Notes under the pieces: generated by a model
Seen by the model: only the letters and a program-made list of their open reading frames with translations
What the model was told of the DNA's origin: nothing
Database searches by the model: none
In this document: in pieces, positions 1 to 8,204 of the stretch
How positions within the stretch are numbered: the first letter of the stretch is position 1
Layout of the letters: every line of letters starts with the position of its first letter
DNA from: Oerskovia enterophila
GTDB taxonomy: Bacteria; Actinomycetota; Actinomycetes; Actinomycetales; Cellulomonadaceae
NCBI RefSeq assembly: GCF_001692445.1
Contig: NZ_MAQA01000034.1
Coordinates: 1-55,275 of the forward strand
Direction: 5' to 3'
Length of the DNA stretch: 55,275 bases
Program-made: the position numbers and the translations under genes

Positions 1-107
1 CTCGCGGACATCCGGTCGGCCGTCGAGACAGGGGCACCGCCTGGAGACGTTGCGCCTGCGCGTGGGAACGGTCGACGGATGGTGGGCGGCGAAGCCGAAC
101 CGGGGGA
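1..107. other. Left window edge, no gene called
   Basis: The first nine codons of plus frame 1 all end in G or C, which would fit the tail of a gene entering from the left. The bias then fades, and the frame runs through the following palindrome without a stop until about position 227. No start, domain or convincing end is visible, so no gene is assigned. Confidence 0.3.
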
Positions 108-173
108 GGGGAGGGTGTGTTTTCTCTGTAGCCACCACAATTGTGGTGGCTACAGAGAAAACACACCCTCCCC
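108..173. repeat. Perfect 66-bp palindrome (33-bp arms, no loop)
   Basis: The sequence is exactly its own reverse complement, centred between positions 140 and 141, on AATT within GTAGCCACCACAATTGTGG. The core GTAGCCACCAC, flanked by GTTTTCT, recurs in the inverted repeat at 19745-19800, so this is a repeat family rather than a chance hairpin. It could act as a bidirectional terminator, a protein-binding palindrome or a small REP-like element. No T-tract or transposase accompanies it. Confidence 0.85.
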
Positions 174-311
174 CCGGAGGCCCTTGAGGGTGGCCGGACA
201 CCATGGATCAGCGACATGCGACTGACGTTCCGCTGCGTTGCGGGCAGGGCCTGACGCGAGGTGATCACCGGCCCGCAGGTCAGGGTCGGGTCGACACACG
301 AGGGGGAGCGG

Positions 312-960
312 ATGGACTGGAGCAGCCCGGTCTCGGCGGTCGTGCCCGGGCTCGAGGGGCCCGTCCTGCGTGCGCTCTGGAACCGTCAGGGCGAGCTCAC
401 GGGTGGGCAGGTGCATCGCGTCGCGCACTCCGGATCGTCGGAAGGGGTCCGTCGCGCTCTCGGGCGGCTCGAACGGCAAGGGATCGTCCAGCGGCGGACC
501 ATCGGGTCGACGAACTACTTCCGGGTCAACCGCGACCACCATGTGCTGGCCCGCGATCGAGGCGCTCTTCGACGCGCTGCACCCCTGGTGCGAGCTGCGC
601 CGACGCCTCGACGAGCTGCTCCACGAGGTCGTGCGGGACGACGGCCGTCGACGGTCGATCGGCGTCGCTGTCGTCGGCTCAGCCGCTCGCGGCGACGGCA
701 CCGCGGCCGACGACCTGGACCTCCTCGTCGTCGTCCCCGACGACCTTCCGGCCTGGATCGCCCACGAGCTCACCGACCAGCTGGGCCGCGACGCGGGAGC
801 CTGGACCGGCAACGACGTGGACGTCCACCTCCGCACGATCGCGTGGCTCGACGCCGAGCGCGAGCGCCCCGGCGCCCTCGAGCGGTGGGCGCACGACGCC
901 GAACAGGTGCTCGGGCCACCCGTGCACGAGCACCTGCCCCTCGTCGTCCTCCCCGACTGA
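312..960 (+). pseudogene. Frameshifted winged-helix / nucleotidyltransferase-domain protein
   Basis: The N-terminal part from ATG 312 reads as a winged-helix domain (VLRALWNRQGELTGGQVH, then RRALGRLERQGIV and STNYFRVNRDHHVL). The rest of the family pattern continues in a different frame from about position 550 (WPAIEALFD, then a nucleotidyltransferase core with GSAARGDG and DDLDLLVVVPD, G-S-x12-D-x-D). The join needs a net shift of +1, for example loss of two bases near 547-549 (CTGTGG read as CTGG). Proteins fusing an HTH to a minimal nucleotidyltransferase are common in actinobacteria. The simplest reading is an inactivated gene or a sequencing error; programmed frameshifting has no visible slippery site. 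Confidence 0.7.
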
Positions 961-1088
961 CTGCTGGCGGGCAGGCGCATCTGCCCCGCGCCCCGCGGCC
1001 GCGCCCGCCGCCCTGCACTCGTCCATGCCGCGCCGCCCTGCACCCACAGCGCCCCGCGCGATGCCCGCCCACGCCGCGCCGCCCTGCA

Positions 1089-1120
1089 CCCGACGGCGGG
1101 GGGCGCGCTCCGCCGTCGGG
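1089..1120. terminator. Hairpin with CCCGACGGCGG arms
   Basis: Eleven-base perfect arms (1089-1099 and 1110-1120) lie just past the stop of the minus-strand chitinase gene and downstream of the plus-strand gene, so it can serve both as a terminator. It is a shortened member of the CCCGACGGCGGAGC hairpin family seen elsewhere in the window. Confidence 0.55.
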
Positions 1121-1129
1121 CAACGGATC

Positions 1130-1783
1130 TCAGCAGGTCAGGTTCTCGCCCGTCGTGGTGCCCAGGAGCTCGGCGTAGCGGCGGAACAGTGCGACCCGGT
1201 TCGCGACCTGGCGCGGGTTGCCGCCCTCGCACTCGAGCGGGCCGTTGATCGCGCGGATCGTCTCGCGGAAGCCGTGGTCCCCGACGATCGCCTCGTGGCA
1301 CGTCATGGTGCCCTCCCCCGGCTGCGTGTTCCAGTACCAGAGCGCGGTCTTCCAGGCCACGGTCGCGTCGGTCTCGACCAGGTACGGGTCGTTCAGCAGG
1401 TCGATGCCCAGGGCGTCACCCGCGGCCTTGTAGTTGAAGTTCCACGAGAGCTGGATGGGCCCTTTGCCGTAGTACGCGTCCTGGCCCGCGGGGCACCCGT
1501 ACGGCTGCGACGGGTCGCAATAGTGCGAGTACACGGCCGTGTTGAGCTCGCTCACGTGCAGCAGCCCCGTGCTCTCGTGGCTCACGTTCGCGAGGAACGC
1601 CGCAGCCTCGCGGGCCGCGACCACCGGCCCGCCCGACGTCGCGAACTCCGGGTACGCCGCGGTCGCCGCGACCAGGCCCTCGTACGTGTAGAACGGGTTG
1701 CGGTCCGGGAACATCTCCTCGAACTGCGCCTCCGTCACCACGAAGCACGTCGTGATGCCGCTCGTCGAACCTGTCTCAGCCAT
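1130..1783 (-). CDS. GH19 chitinase catalytic domain, no signal peptide
   Basis: Family 19 glycoside hydrolase predicted to hydrolyse beta-1,4-GlcNAc linkages in chitin with inversion. The 217 residues are almost only catalytic domain. Motif HESTG supplies the general acid E70, and the second acidic residue E79 lies nine residues on, as in Streptomyces class IV-like chitinases. The signature YGKGPIQLSW follows, and the C-terminus (LLGTTT-ENLTC) matches the paralogue at 18543-19517. ATG at 1783 is preferred over GTG at 1801 because GAGAGGG sits six bases before it. Unlike the paralogue it has no signal peptide, linker or CBM, so secretion would need another route, or the enzyme acts inside the cell or after lysis. 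A truncated duplicate is a plausible origin. Confidence 0.88.
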   Translation of the reverse strand: MAETGSTSGITTCFVVTEAQFEEMFPDRNPFYTYEGLVAATAAYPEFATSGGPVVAAREAAAFLANVSHESTGLLHVSELNTAVYSHYCDPSQPYGCPAGQDAYYGKGPIQLSWNFNYKAAGDALGIDLLNDPYLVETDATVAWKTALWYWNTQPGEGTMTCHEAIVGDHGFRETIRAINGPLECEGGNPRQVANRVALFRRYAELLGTTTGENLTC

Positions 1784-1821
1784 GAGCCACCCTCTCGTCA
1801 CTGATCCCGGCCGGCCGCGGG

Positions 1822-1847
1822 GTCGCGGCTCGACGACGAGCCGCGAC
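1822..1847. terminator. Stem-loop between membrane-protein and chitinase genes
   Basis: Eleven-base perfect arms (GTCGCGGCTCG and its complement) enclose a four-base loop. It sits after the stop of the minus-strand membrane-protein gene and before the chitinase start, so it probably separates the two transcripts. There is no U-tract, as is usual in high-GC actinobacteria. Confidence 0.5.
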
Positions 1848-1873
1848 GGCCGGACGGCGTCTCCGCGGTCACC

Positions 1874-2989
1874 CTAGGGGACGGGTGCGGGCTCCTCGGC
1901 ATCGGTGTGCAGGGCGCTCCGGGGGAGGTCATCACCGGGCGTCGCGCCGATCGTGCCGGCTGTGCCCACCGGCTCCACGTCACCGTCGACCGGGGTGCTG
2001 CCGGCCGGATCGGCAGCCGGCACCCCGCCCGGCTCGCCACCCGTCGCGCGGTAGACGAGGGCCGCGGCGAGCCCTGCCGACCAGCCGAGGACGAGGGGCC
2101 AGAAGAGGCTCGCCTGGACCGAGGACAACGCCAGGTTGAGCGTCGTCGAACGCAGCTCGCCCACCACGAAGGCCGTGACCGAACGCGACGCCGCAGCCAC
2201 CGACGACGCCGCGATCGTGACGAACCAGACCGCGAGCACCAGGCTCCAGCGGCTCGCACGCGGCGGCAGACGCCGGGTCGCGAGCCACGTGCCCCCCGCG
2301 ACGACGAGCCCCACGAGCACCGCCAGACCGATCTCGAGCGGCTCGACCACGGTCCGGCCGGCCGTGAAGCGCCAGGCCATCGCGCCCGAGGTGACCTCGC
2401 CCAGCAGGTCGACCGGACCGCGCGCGCTGCGGTGCCACACGAGCCACGACCCCGCGGCGCCGACGCTCGCCCAGACGAGCGCCCCCACGCCGCCCGCGAC
2501 GAGCACCGTCGGGTACGCGCTGGCCCGCAACGGCTTGCGCGCGCGACGCGTGGCCGGGAGCGAGGCCGGGTCGCGGCGGCTCGTGAGGCCCAGTGTGCCG
2601 ACCACGACGAGCCCGACGAGCCACCCCGCGGCCAGCCCCCACGAGCCGCCGTCGAACGACGCCGTGAGCAGGAGGAACGCCGGGTTCTCGGGGGAGGGGA
2701 ACGTGACGTCGGCGACGACGTCGGCGACCGCGCCCGCGGCACCGCCCACGACGACCGCGAACCAGGAGCCGAGGAACACCGCCGGTGTTCCCGTGCGAGG
2801 GGGGAGGCGTCGCGTCGCGAGATACGTCAGCGCGACGACCACCGCTCCCGCGAGCAGGGCCGCGAGGATCGTCCGCCCCGTCACGGTCACGTCCACCCGG
2901 TCGCTCAGCACCGCGCTCCCGACCCACAGGACCGACGTGAGGAGCCCGGCGACGAGGACGGCAGGTTCTCGGCGAGACGTCATCGGCAT
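1874..2989 (-). CDS. Multi-pass membrane protein, unknown function
   Basis: A 371-residue protein with about eight hydrophobic segments, beginning with VLVAGLLTSVLWVGSAVL near the N-terminus. The segments form two similar halves, each containing the phrase YLATRRLPPR or WLATRRLPPR, which suggests internal duplication of a four-helix unit. The last 60 residues are a polar Pro/Gly/Asp-rich cytoplasmic tail. No transporter or enzyme signature is recognisable. ATG 2989 and the in-frame ATG 2983 are both possible starts; neither has a strong ribosome site. The frame stays open upstream into the next intergenic region, but that part is not protein-like. Confidence 0.72.
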   Translation of the reverse strand: MPMTSRREPAVLVAGLLTSVLWVGSAVLSDRVDVTVTGRTILAALLAGAVVVALTYLATRRLPPRTGTPAVFLGSWFAVVVGGAAGAVADVVADVTFPSPENPAFLLLTASFDGGSWGLAAGWLVGLVVVGTLGLTSRRDPASLPATRRARKPLRASAYPTVLVAGGVGALVWASVGAAGSWLVWHRSARGPVDLLGEVTSGAMAWRFTAGRTVVEPLEIGLAVLVGLVVAGGTWLATRRLPPRASRWSLVLAVWFVTIAASSVAAASRSVTAFVVGELRSTTLNLALSSVQASLFWPLVLGWSAGLAAALVYRATGGEPGGVPAADPAGSTPVDGDVEPVGTAGTIGATPGDDLPRSALHTDAEEPAPVP

Positions 2990-3130
2990 CCCGCGAGGGT
3001 AGCGGACGCAGATGAGGCGCCCGCCCGGACCCCGGGAACGGTGCGGAGGCCCGTGCGCGGGCGCGCGCGGCCGGGTGCGCGGCTGCTCGTGCGGTTGCCG
3101 GTCGGGCCGCCCGCCCGGATCGTGGGAGGC

Positions 3131-3592
3131 ATGCATCCTGAGCGCGGCACCTCCCGCTTCCCGGTCGACGTCCTCGTGCGGTCCCTGGCGATCGGCACCG
3201 CTGCGGGGAGCCGTGCCTCGCTGGGAGTCGCGCCGCCCCTGCTCACCTCCTCGGCGACGGGGCGGGGGGCCATCGTGGCCAAGGTGGTCGCGGGGCTCGG
3301 GATCGTCGGTGAGCTCCTGGGCGACAAGCTGCCGGGAGCGGGGTCGCGCCTCGAACCGCCCGGCCCCGCGACCCGCATGGCGTCCGGCGCGATCGGGGCC
3401 CTCGTGCTCGCCCGCCGGGCCGAGGTCGGCGTGCTCCTGCCCGTGCTGCTCGGCGCGGCGGGTGGTGCGGCCGGGACCTGGGGCGGGGCGGCGTGGCGGG
3501 CCGCGTGGGTCGGGAAGGGCCCGGACTGGCCTGCGGCCGTCGCAGAGGACGCCGTCGCGCTCTCGCTCGCGGCGTTCGCGGTCCAGCGCTGA
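3131..3592 (+). CDS. DUF4126-like small membrane protein
   Basis: A 153-residue hydrophobic protein with the Ser-Arg-x-Glu-Pro-Pro-Gly segment (GSRLEPPGP) followed by SGAIGALVLARR and a Gly/Ala-rich membrane stretch. This pattern is known from short actinobacterial membrane proteins annotated DUF4126, whose function is unknown. GGGAGG abuts the ATG very closely, so GTG 3122 in the same frame is an alternative start. It is divergent from the preceding membrane-protein gene and is followed by a strong hairpin. Confidence 0.65.
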   Translation: MHPERGTSRFPVDVLVRSLAIGTAAGSRASLGVAPPLLTSSATGRGAIVAKVVAGLGIVGELLGDKLPGAGSRLEPPGPATRMASGAIGALVLARRAEVGVLLPVLLGAAGGAAGTWGGAAWRAAWVGKGPDWPAAVAEDAVALSLAAFAVQR

Positions 3593-3612
3593 GCCGTTCG
3601 ACCCCCTGCTCG

Positions 3613-3662
3613 CCCGACGCCGGAGCGCACCTTCCGCAGGGAAGGTGCGCTCCGCCGTCGGG
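3613..3662. terminator. 23-bp-arm hairpin, CCCGACGGCGGAGC family
   Basis: Arms 3613-3635 and 3640-3662 are complementary with a single mismatch around the four-base loop GCAG. The hairpin follows a stop codon by about 20 bases, which fits a terminator. The arm sequence (CCCGACGCCGGAGCGCACC) recurs nearly unchanged at 18479-18530 and, degraded, at 1089, 36138 and 54201. Confidence 0.75.
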
Positions 3663-3747
3663 CACGGCTCCGCAGAAGGTGAGCCCCGCCGTCGGGTCGG
3701 CGGTCGCCCGGCGCTGACGCGTCGCGGGTGAGAGCGCACCGAGCCGG

Positions 3748-3777
3748 TTGACACTCTCCGAGGCCGCGTGCAAGAGT
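3748..3777 (+). promoter_or_regulatory. Predicted sigma-70-type promoter of the sugar operon
   Basis: TTGACA (3748-3753) is followed after 18 bases by AAGAGT (3772-3777). Predicted transcription would begin near 3784, immediately before the two palindromic operators, so repressor binding would block initiation or early elongation. Confidence 0.5.
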
Positions 3778-3789
3778 GCCTCTCAATCC

Positions 3790-3837
3790 GGAAACGTTTC
3801 CAGCAGGTTTCGCACCGTGAACTTGGAAACGTTTCCA
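3790..3837. promoter_or_regulatory. Two LacI-family operators GGAAACGTTTCC
   Basis: Two perfect palindromes, GGAAACGTTTCC (3790-3801) and TGGAAACGTTTCCA (3824-3837), have centres 35 bases apart. They lie between the predicted promoter and the LacI-type gene. The central CG dyad is typical of LacI/PurR-family sites, so the adjacent repressor is expected to bind here and control itself and the transport operon. Confidence 0.85.
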
Positions 3838-3881
3838 GAACGAGAGCCCAGCACCACCTTCGACGGAGAGGGAAGAAACCG

Positions 3882-4922
3882 ATGGCGTCACGTGCAACGT
3901 TGAACGAGGTCGCCGAGCGCGCCGGGGTGTCGCTCGCCTCGACCTCCCGAGCGCTGCACGGGTCCGGAGCCAGCAAGGCCATGGTCGAGCGGGTGCGCGC
4001 AGCCGCCGACGAGCTCGGGTACAGCCCCGACGCCGTCGGGCGCTCGCTGCGCATGCGGCGCACGTTCCAGATCGCCTTCGCGGTCGCCGACATCGGCAAC
4101 CAGGTCTACGTCGAGATGATGTCGGCGATCCACGCGGTCGTCGCGCCCTACGGCTACCGCGTCGTCGTCACGACGACCGGCGACACCGCGCACTCGACCA
4201 CCGACCTCGTGCGGAGCCTCGCGAGCGGCATGGTCGACGGGATCATCCTCAGCCCCCTGCGCATGAGCGAGGAGCTGGTCGAGGAGATCCGGCAGTCGGC
4301 GGTGCCCGTCGTGGTCATCGGACGCTCTCTCGGTGCCCGCGGCATCGACTCGGTCTCGACCGACTCGGCCGGCGGGATCGGCCAGGCCGTGACCCACCTG
4401 CTCGACATCGGCCGGCGCCGGATCGCCTTCCTCAACGGCCCCCTCGACACGACCCCCGGCGAGGCCCGCCAGCGAGGCTTCGACGCCGCGGTCGCCGCCC
4501 CGGGCTTCTCGGCCGAGCGCGTCGACGTCGAGATCGCGGAGGACTTCACGGTCGCGGCCGGCCTCGCGGCGGCGACCAGGCTCATCGAGCGCGGCGCGGG
4601 CGGAGGCGGCCTCGACGCGATCGTCGCGGCCAACGACCTGCTCGCGATCGGCGCCATGCACGCAGCCCGGCAGAGCGGCCTCGACGTCCCGACCGACCTC
4701 GCCGTGACCGGCATGGACGACACCGAGATCGGCCGCGTGTTCTACCCGAGCCTCACGAGCGTCTCCCTGGGCTCGGCCGAACGTGGTCGGCGCGCCGCGC
4801 AGATCATGCTCGGCCTGGTCGAGGGCACCGCCCAGGAGACCCGGCACGTGGACGTGGGGCCGACGCTCCTCGTCCGCGAGTCCACCCGCCCGACCGACGC
4901 ACTCGACGGAGAGAAGTCATGA
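3882..4922 (+). CDS. LacI-family transcriptional repressor
   Basis: A 346-residue sugar-responsive repressor. The N-terminal helix-turn-helix and hinge region reads TLNEVAERAGVSLASTSRALHG, then ELGYSPDAVGRSLR. The periplasmic-binding-like effector domain follows from about residue 62 (QIAFAVADIGNQVYVEMM) and contains the late motifs DAIVAANDLLAIGAM and DLAVTGMDDTEIG. ATG 3882 is chosen because GGAGAGGG precedes it and it starts just before the HTH. The stop overlaps the ATG of the next permease gene (ATGA), so it is co-transcribed with the genes it likely regulates. The effector is unknown. Confidence 0.93.
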   Translation: MASRATLNEVAERAGVSLASTSRALHGSGASKAMVERVRAAADELGYSPDAVGRSLRMRRTFQIAFAVADIGNQVYVEMMSAIHAVVAPYGYRVVVTTTGDTAHSTTDLVRSLASGMVDGIILSPLRMSEELVEEIRQSAVPVVVIGRSLGARGIDSVSTDSAGGIGQAVTHLLDIGRRRIAFLNGPLDTTPGEARQRGFDAAVAAPGFSAERVDVEIAEDFTVAAGLAAATRLIERGAGGGGLDAIVAANDLLAIGAMHAARQSGLDVPTDLAVTGMDDTEIGRVFYPSLTSVSLGSAERGRRAAQIMLGLVEGTAQETRHVDVGPTLLVRESTRPTDALDGEKS

Positions 4923-5890
4923 CAGCGACCACCGTGGAGGCCGGCCCCCGGCCGTCCACCCCGACAACCCCGCCGCGGCGCAGCCCGCGCAGGACCGGAG
5001 GGATGGCGCGCGCGAAGCGGCGCGAGGCCATCGCCCTCGTCATCCCGTCGCTGCTCCCGATCCTCGTCCTGAGCGTCGCACCCCTCCTGGTCGGCGTGGG
5101 GCTCGCGTTCACCGACGCCCGCCTGGTCCGCAACCCCGAGTACACGTTCGTCGGGATGGACAACTTCGTCCGCCTGGCCGACAACTCGTTCTTCTGGGAC
5201 TCGTTCCGGATCGGCATGATCTGGGCCGTCTCCGTGACGGTGCTCCAGCTCGTCGCGGCCATGGGGCTCGCGCTCCTGCTCAACTCCGACCTCAAGCTCC
5301 AGGGCCTGACCCGCGTCCTCGCGCTCATCCCGTGGGCCATGCCGCCCGTGGTCGTCGCGATCATGTGGCGGATGATCTACTCGCCCAACGCGGGGCCGCT
5401 CAACGCGTTCCTGGGGAGCATCGGGCTGCCGGACGACATCAACTGGCTCGCGGACTTCTCGACCGCGCTGCCCGCCGTGATCGTCGTGGGCATCTGGGTC
5501 GGCATGCCGCAGACGACCGTGACGCTGCTCGCGGGCCTCCAGCAGATCCCCGACGAGCTCCACGAGGCCGCGTCGATCGACGGCGCGAACGCCTGGCGCC
5601 GCTTCACCGCGGTCACGCTGCCCAGCCTGCGCCCGATCATCACGTCGATCACCTCGCTCAACTTCATCTGGAACTTCAACTCGTTCTCCCTGGTCTACGT
5701 GCTGACCGAGGGCGGACCGGGCGGCCGCACCATGCTGCCGATGCTCTACACGTACCTCGAGGCGTTCAAGAACAGGAACATCGGCTACGCGGCCGCCATG
5801 GGCGTGGTGCTCGTGGTCGTCGTCGTCCTCCTGCTCGCGATCTACCTGTGGTCCCAGTTCCGCCAAGACCGCGACAGCACGGGGAAGTGA
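4919..5890 (+). CDS. ABC sugar transporter permease, MalF/UgpA type
   Basis: A 323-residue inner-membrane permease of the carbohydrate CUT1 class with about six membrane helices after a polar N-terminus. The EAA cytoplasmic loop that contacts the ATPase is visible (ELHEAASIDGANAWRRF then VTLPSLRPI). It pairs with the next permease and the binding lipoprotein. No ATPase gene lies in the operon, so a shared MsmK/UgpC-type ATPase encoded elsewhere is expected, as is common in actinobacteria. Confidence 0.93.
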   Translation: MTATTVEAGPRPSTPTTPPRRSPRRTGGMARAKRREAIALVIPSLLPILVLSVAPLLVGVGLAFTDARLVRNPEYTFVGMDNFVRLADNSFFWDSFRIGMIWAVSVTVLQLVAAMGLALLLNSDLKLQGLTRVLALIPWAMPPVVVAIMWRMIYSPNAGPLNAFLGSIGLPDDINWLADFSTALPAVIVVGIWVGMPQTTVTLLAGLQQIPDELHEAASIDGANAWRRFTAVTLPSLRPIITSITSLNFIWNFNSFSLVYVLTEGGPGGRTMLPMLYTYLEAFKNRNIGYAAAMGVVLVVVVVLLLAIYLWSQFRQDRDSTGK

Positions 5891-5894
5891 TCTG

Positions 5895-6722
5895 ATGCGT
5901 CATCTCGTCCGGCCCGCCCAGTACGTGGCGCTGTGCTTCTACATCGTCTTCCTCGGCTTCCCGCTGCTGTGGCTCATCTCGGCGTCGCTCAAGTCGTCGG
6001 GAGAGCTCAACTCGCTCAGCGTGAGTCTCGTCCCGCAGGACATCGAGTGGGGCAACTACTCGGCCGCGCTCGAGCGTCAGGGGCTCGTGCGCTCGGCGTG
6101 GAACTCCACGGTCGTCGCGCTCGTCTCGACCGCGCTCGTGCTCCTCATCGCGCTGCCCGGCGCGTACGTCCTGGCCCGGCTCAAGGGCCTGGTCCGCGGC
6201 ATGGGGGTCGGGTGGATCCTGGTCAGCCAGGTGTTCCCCGTCATCCTCATCATCCTGCCGCTGTTCCTCATCCTGCGGACCATCGGCCTGACCGACAGCC
6301 TGGTCGGCCTGACCCTGGTCCACACGACCTACACGCTGCCCTTCGCGCTGTGGATGCTCCAGGGCTACGTGAGCTCGATCCCGATCGAGCTCGAGGAAGC
6401 CGGCTCGATGGACGGGGCCAGCCGGCTCACGGTCCTGCGCACGATCGTCTTCCCGCTCCTCATGCCGGGCGTCGTCGCGACCGCGATGTTCAGCTTCGTC
6501 TCCTCGTGGAACGAGTTCTTCTTCGCGCTCGTGCTGCTCCAGTCGCCCGAGAACTACACCCTGCCGATCACGCTCAAGATGTTCATCGGCGGGGAGGGCA
6601 AGGTCGCGCTGGGCCCGCTCGCGGCAGGCGCCGTGCTCGCGGCGATCCCCAGCATCGTCTTCTTCTCCATCATGCAGAAAAGGCTCACCGGCGGACTCCT
6701 GTCCGGTGCCGTCAAGGGGTGA
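5895..6722 (+). CDS. ABC sugar transporter permease, MalG/UgpE type
   Basis: A 275-residue second permease of the same importer, with about six helices. The EAA loop is ELEEAGSMDGASRLTVLRTI followed by VFPLLMPG. It starts four bases after the stop of the first permease, so translation is probably coupled. The C-terminal helix is followed by the short cytoplasmic KRLTGGLLSGAVKG ending characteristic of this permease class. Confidence 0.93.
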   Translation: MRHLVRPAQYVALCFYIVFLGFPLLWLISASLKSSGELNSLSVSLVPQDIEWGNYSAALERQGLVRSAWNSTVVALVSTALVLLIALPGAYVLARLKGLVRGMGVGWILVSQVFPVILIILPLFLILRTIGLTDSLVGLTLVHTTYTLPFALWMLQGYVSSIPIELEEAGSMDGASRLTVLRTIVFPLLMPGVVATAMFSFVSSWNEFFFALVLLQSPENYTLPITLKMFIGGEGKVALGPLAAGAVLAAIPSIVFFSIMQKRLTGGLLSGAVKG

Positions 6723-6811
6723 GCGCAGTGCGCGCAGCCCCTCGCGGAACCCACCTCACCCGCAGTACCCACCTCACCCGCACGACCCCCACGCCTCAGA
6801 AAGGCAGACAC

Positions 6812-8098
6812 ATGAAGACTCGTGGTGCGTCCATCGCCGCATGCCTCACGATCGGCACCCTGTTCCTCACCGCTTGCGGAAGCGGCGGGGACAGCGACGC
6901 CGGTGGAGACTCCGGTCCGGTCACGCTGAAGTTCCAGTCGCTGTCCGACCAGCCCGCGGCCATCGCCGCGACCGAGAGCATCGTCTCGGACTGGAACGAG
7001 GCCAACCCGGACGTCCAGGTCGAGATCGTCCCTGCGGGCTGGGACGGCATCTACGACAAGCTCATCACGCAGTTCAACGGTGGTGCCGCGCCGGACATCA
7101 TCCACTACGAGGCCGCGAGCATCGTGCCCTTCGCGGCGGACGGCTACCTCGCCGACCTCACCGAGCACATGTCCGACGAGTTCCGCTCGGACGTCCCCGA
7201 GGGGATCCTCGACGCGGTCACGGTCGACGGCAAGATCATCGCGTACCCGACCGAGCTCCAGTCCTACATGGTGTTCGCGAACAAGACGCTGCTCGACGCC
7301 GCGGGCGTCACGATCCCCACGGGCGAGACCATGACGTGGGACGAGATGCGCGCCATCGCGCAGGCCACGACCAAGGACGGCACGTACGGCCTGGGCTGGG
7401 GGCTCAAGAGCCCCACCGCGGCCTACATGGCGCTCGCGCCGGGCTTCGGCGGCACCTTCTTCGAGGGCAGCGGGGCCGACGCGACGCTCAGGGTCGGCGA
7501 GGGCGAGATGGCGGTCCCCGAGCTCGTGGACGCCATGGCGTACCAGGACAAGTCGATCCTGCCCGTGACGCTGAGCCAGACGGGGTCCGAGACGCTCGCG
7601 ACCTTCTACGCCGGTCAGGTCGCGATGACGATCCAGGGCTCGTTCCAGGCCGCGAACATCGCGACCGACGCGCCCGAGGGCTTCGACTGGATCGTGCTCC
7701 CGCCGCTCGAGGGCTCGGAGGGCGCCGAGCAGGCCGCCAACCCGCAGACCCTGTCCGTGAACATCGACTCCGAGCACGTCGAGGAGTCCGCGGAGTTCAT
7801 CGAGTTCTTCACGCAGACCGAGAACCTGGCCGCCCTCAACGAGGCCGACGCGCTCATCCCCGCGACGACCTCCGCGCAGGAGGCCCTCGCGGCCAAGCTC
7901 GGCACCGAGAACGGCTGGGACGTGATCCTCTCCTCGGGGCAGCACCTCGTCTCCGCGCCGTACCTCTTCGTCGACGCGTACGCGCAGTGGAAGGACACCG
8001 TCGCGACGCCGGCCTACCAGCGCTTCCTGGCGCAGGAGATCGACGCCGACGGCGTGGCCACCGAGCTGACGACCGGCTGGGAAGAGATCACGAAGTAG
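6812..8098 (+). CDS. Extracellular sugar-binding lipoprotein of ABC importer
   Basis: A 428-residue solute-binding protein of the SBP_bac_1 type. The signal peptide ends in the lipobox LTAC, so Cys becomes the lipid anchor, followed by a Gly/Ser/Asp linker. The mature part begins VTLKFQSLSDQP and carries family features such as FNGGAAPDIIHYEA and GQVAMTIQGSFQ. GAAAGG lies upstream of ATG 6812. Its gene follows both permeases, and a strong stem-loop after it probably sets a higher transcript level for this subunit than for the enzymes downstream. The sugar cannot be read from sequence; the enzyme genes suggest an unusual ribosyl-like or acidic compound. Confidence 0.93.
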   Translation: MKTRGASIAACLTIGTLFLTACGSGGDSDAGGDSGPVTLKFQSLSDQPAAIAATESIVSDWNEANPDVQVEIVPAGWDGIYDKLITQFNGGAAPDIIHYEAASIVPFAADGYLADLTEHMSDEFRSDVPEGILDAVTVDGKIIAYPTELQSYMVFANKTLLDAAGVTIPTGETMTWDEMRAIAQATTKDGTYGLGWGLKSPTAAYMALAPGFGGTFFEGSGADATLRVGEGEMAVPELVDAMAYQDKSILPVTLSQTGSETLATFYAGQVAMTIQGSFQAANIATDAPEGFDWIVLPPLEGSEGAEQAANPQTLSVNIDSEHVEESAEFIEFFTQTENLAALNEADALIPATTSAQEALAAKLGTENGWDVILSSGQHLVSAPYLFVDAYAQWKDTVATPAYQRFLAQEIDADGVATELTTGWEEITK

Positions 8099-8106
8099 TG
8101 CACGAC

Positions 8107-8142
8107 CCGTGCGGACGGGCGGGAGCCCGCCCGTCCGCACGG
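8107..8142 (+). terminator. Intercistronic 17-bp stem-loop after the binding-protein gene
   Basis: Arms 8107-8123 and 8126-8142 are perfectly complementary around a two-base loop, beginning ten bases after the stop. Genes continue on the same strand 60 bases on. A partial terminator or an mRNA 3'-end stabiliser that raises binding-protein yield relative to downstream enzymes is the likely role. Confidence 0.65.
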
Positions 8143-8204
8143 ACGACGACCACGGGTGGCCCCGCGTCACCCCGATCAACGAACGACGAACAGGGAGTGA
8201 CCTG

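Noticed and set aside
2990-4099. Upstream extension of the minus-strand membrane-protein frame across the LacI promoter
   Set aside because: The extension is low-complexity Arg/Ser/Pro sequence running through a hairpin and two operators; it only reflects the lack of stop codons in high-GC DNA.
4919-8098. Missing ABC ATPase as evidence of a broken transporter
   Set aside because: Carbohydrate CUT1 importers in actinobacteria commonly share one ATPase encoded elsewhere, so absence here is normal.
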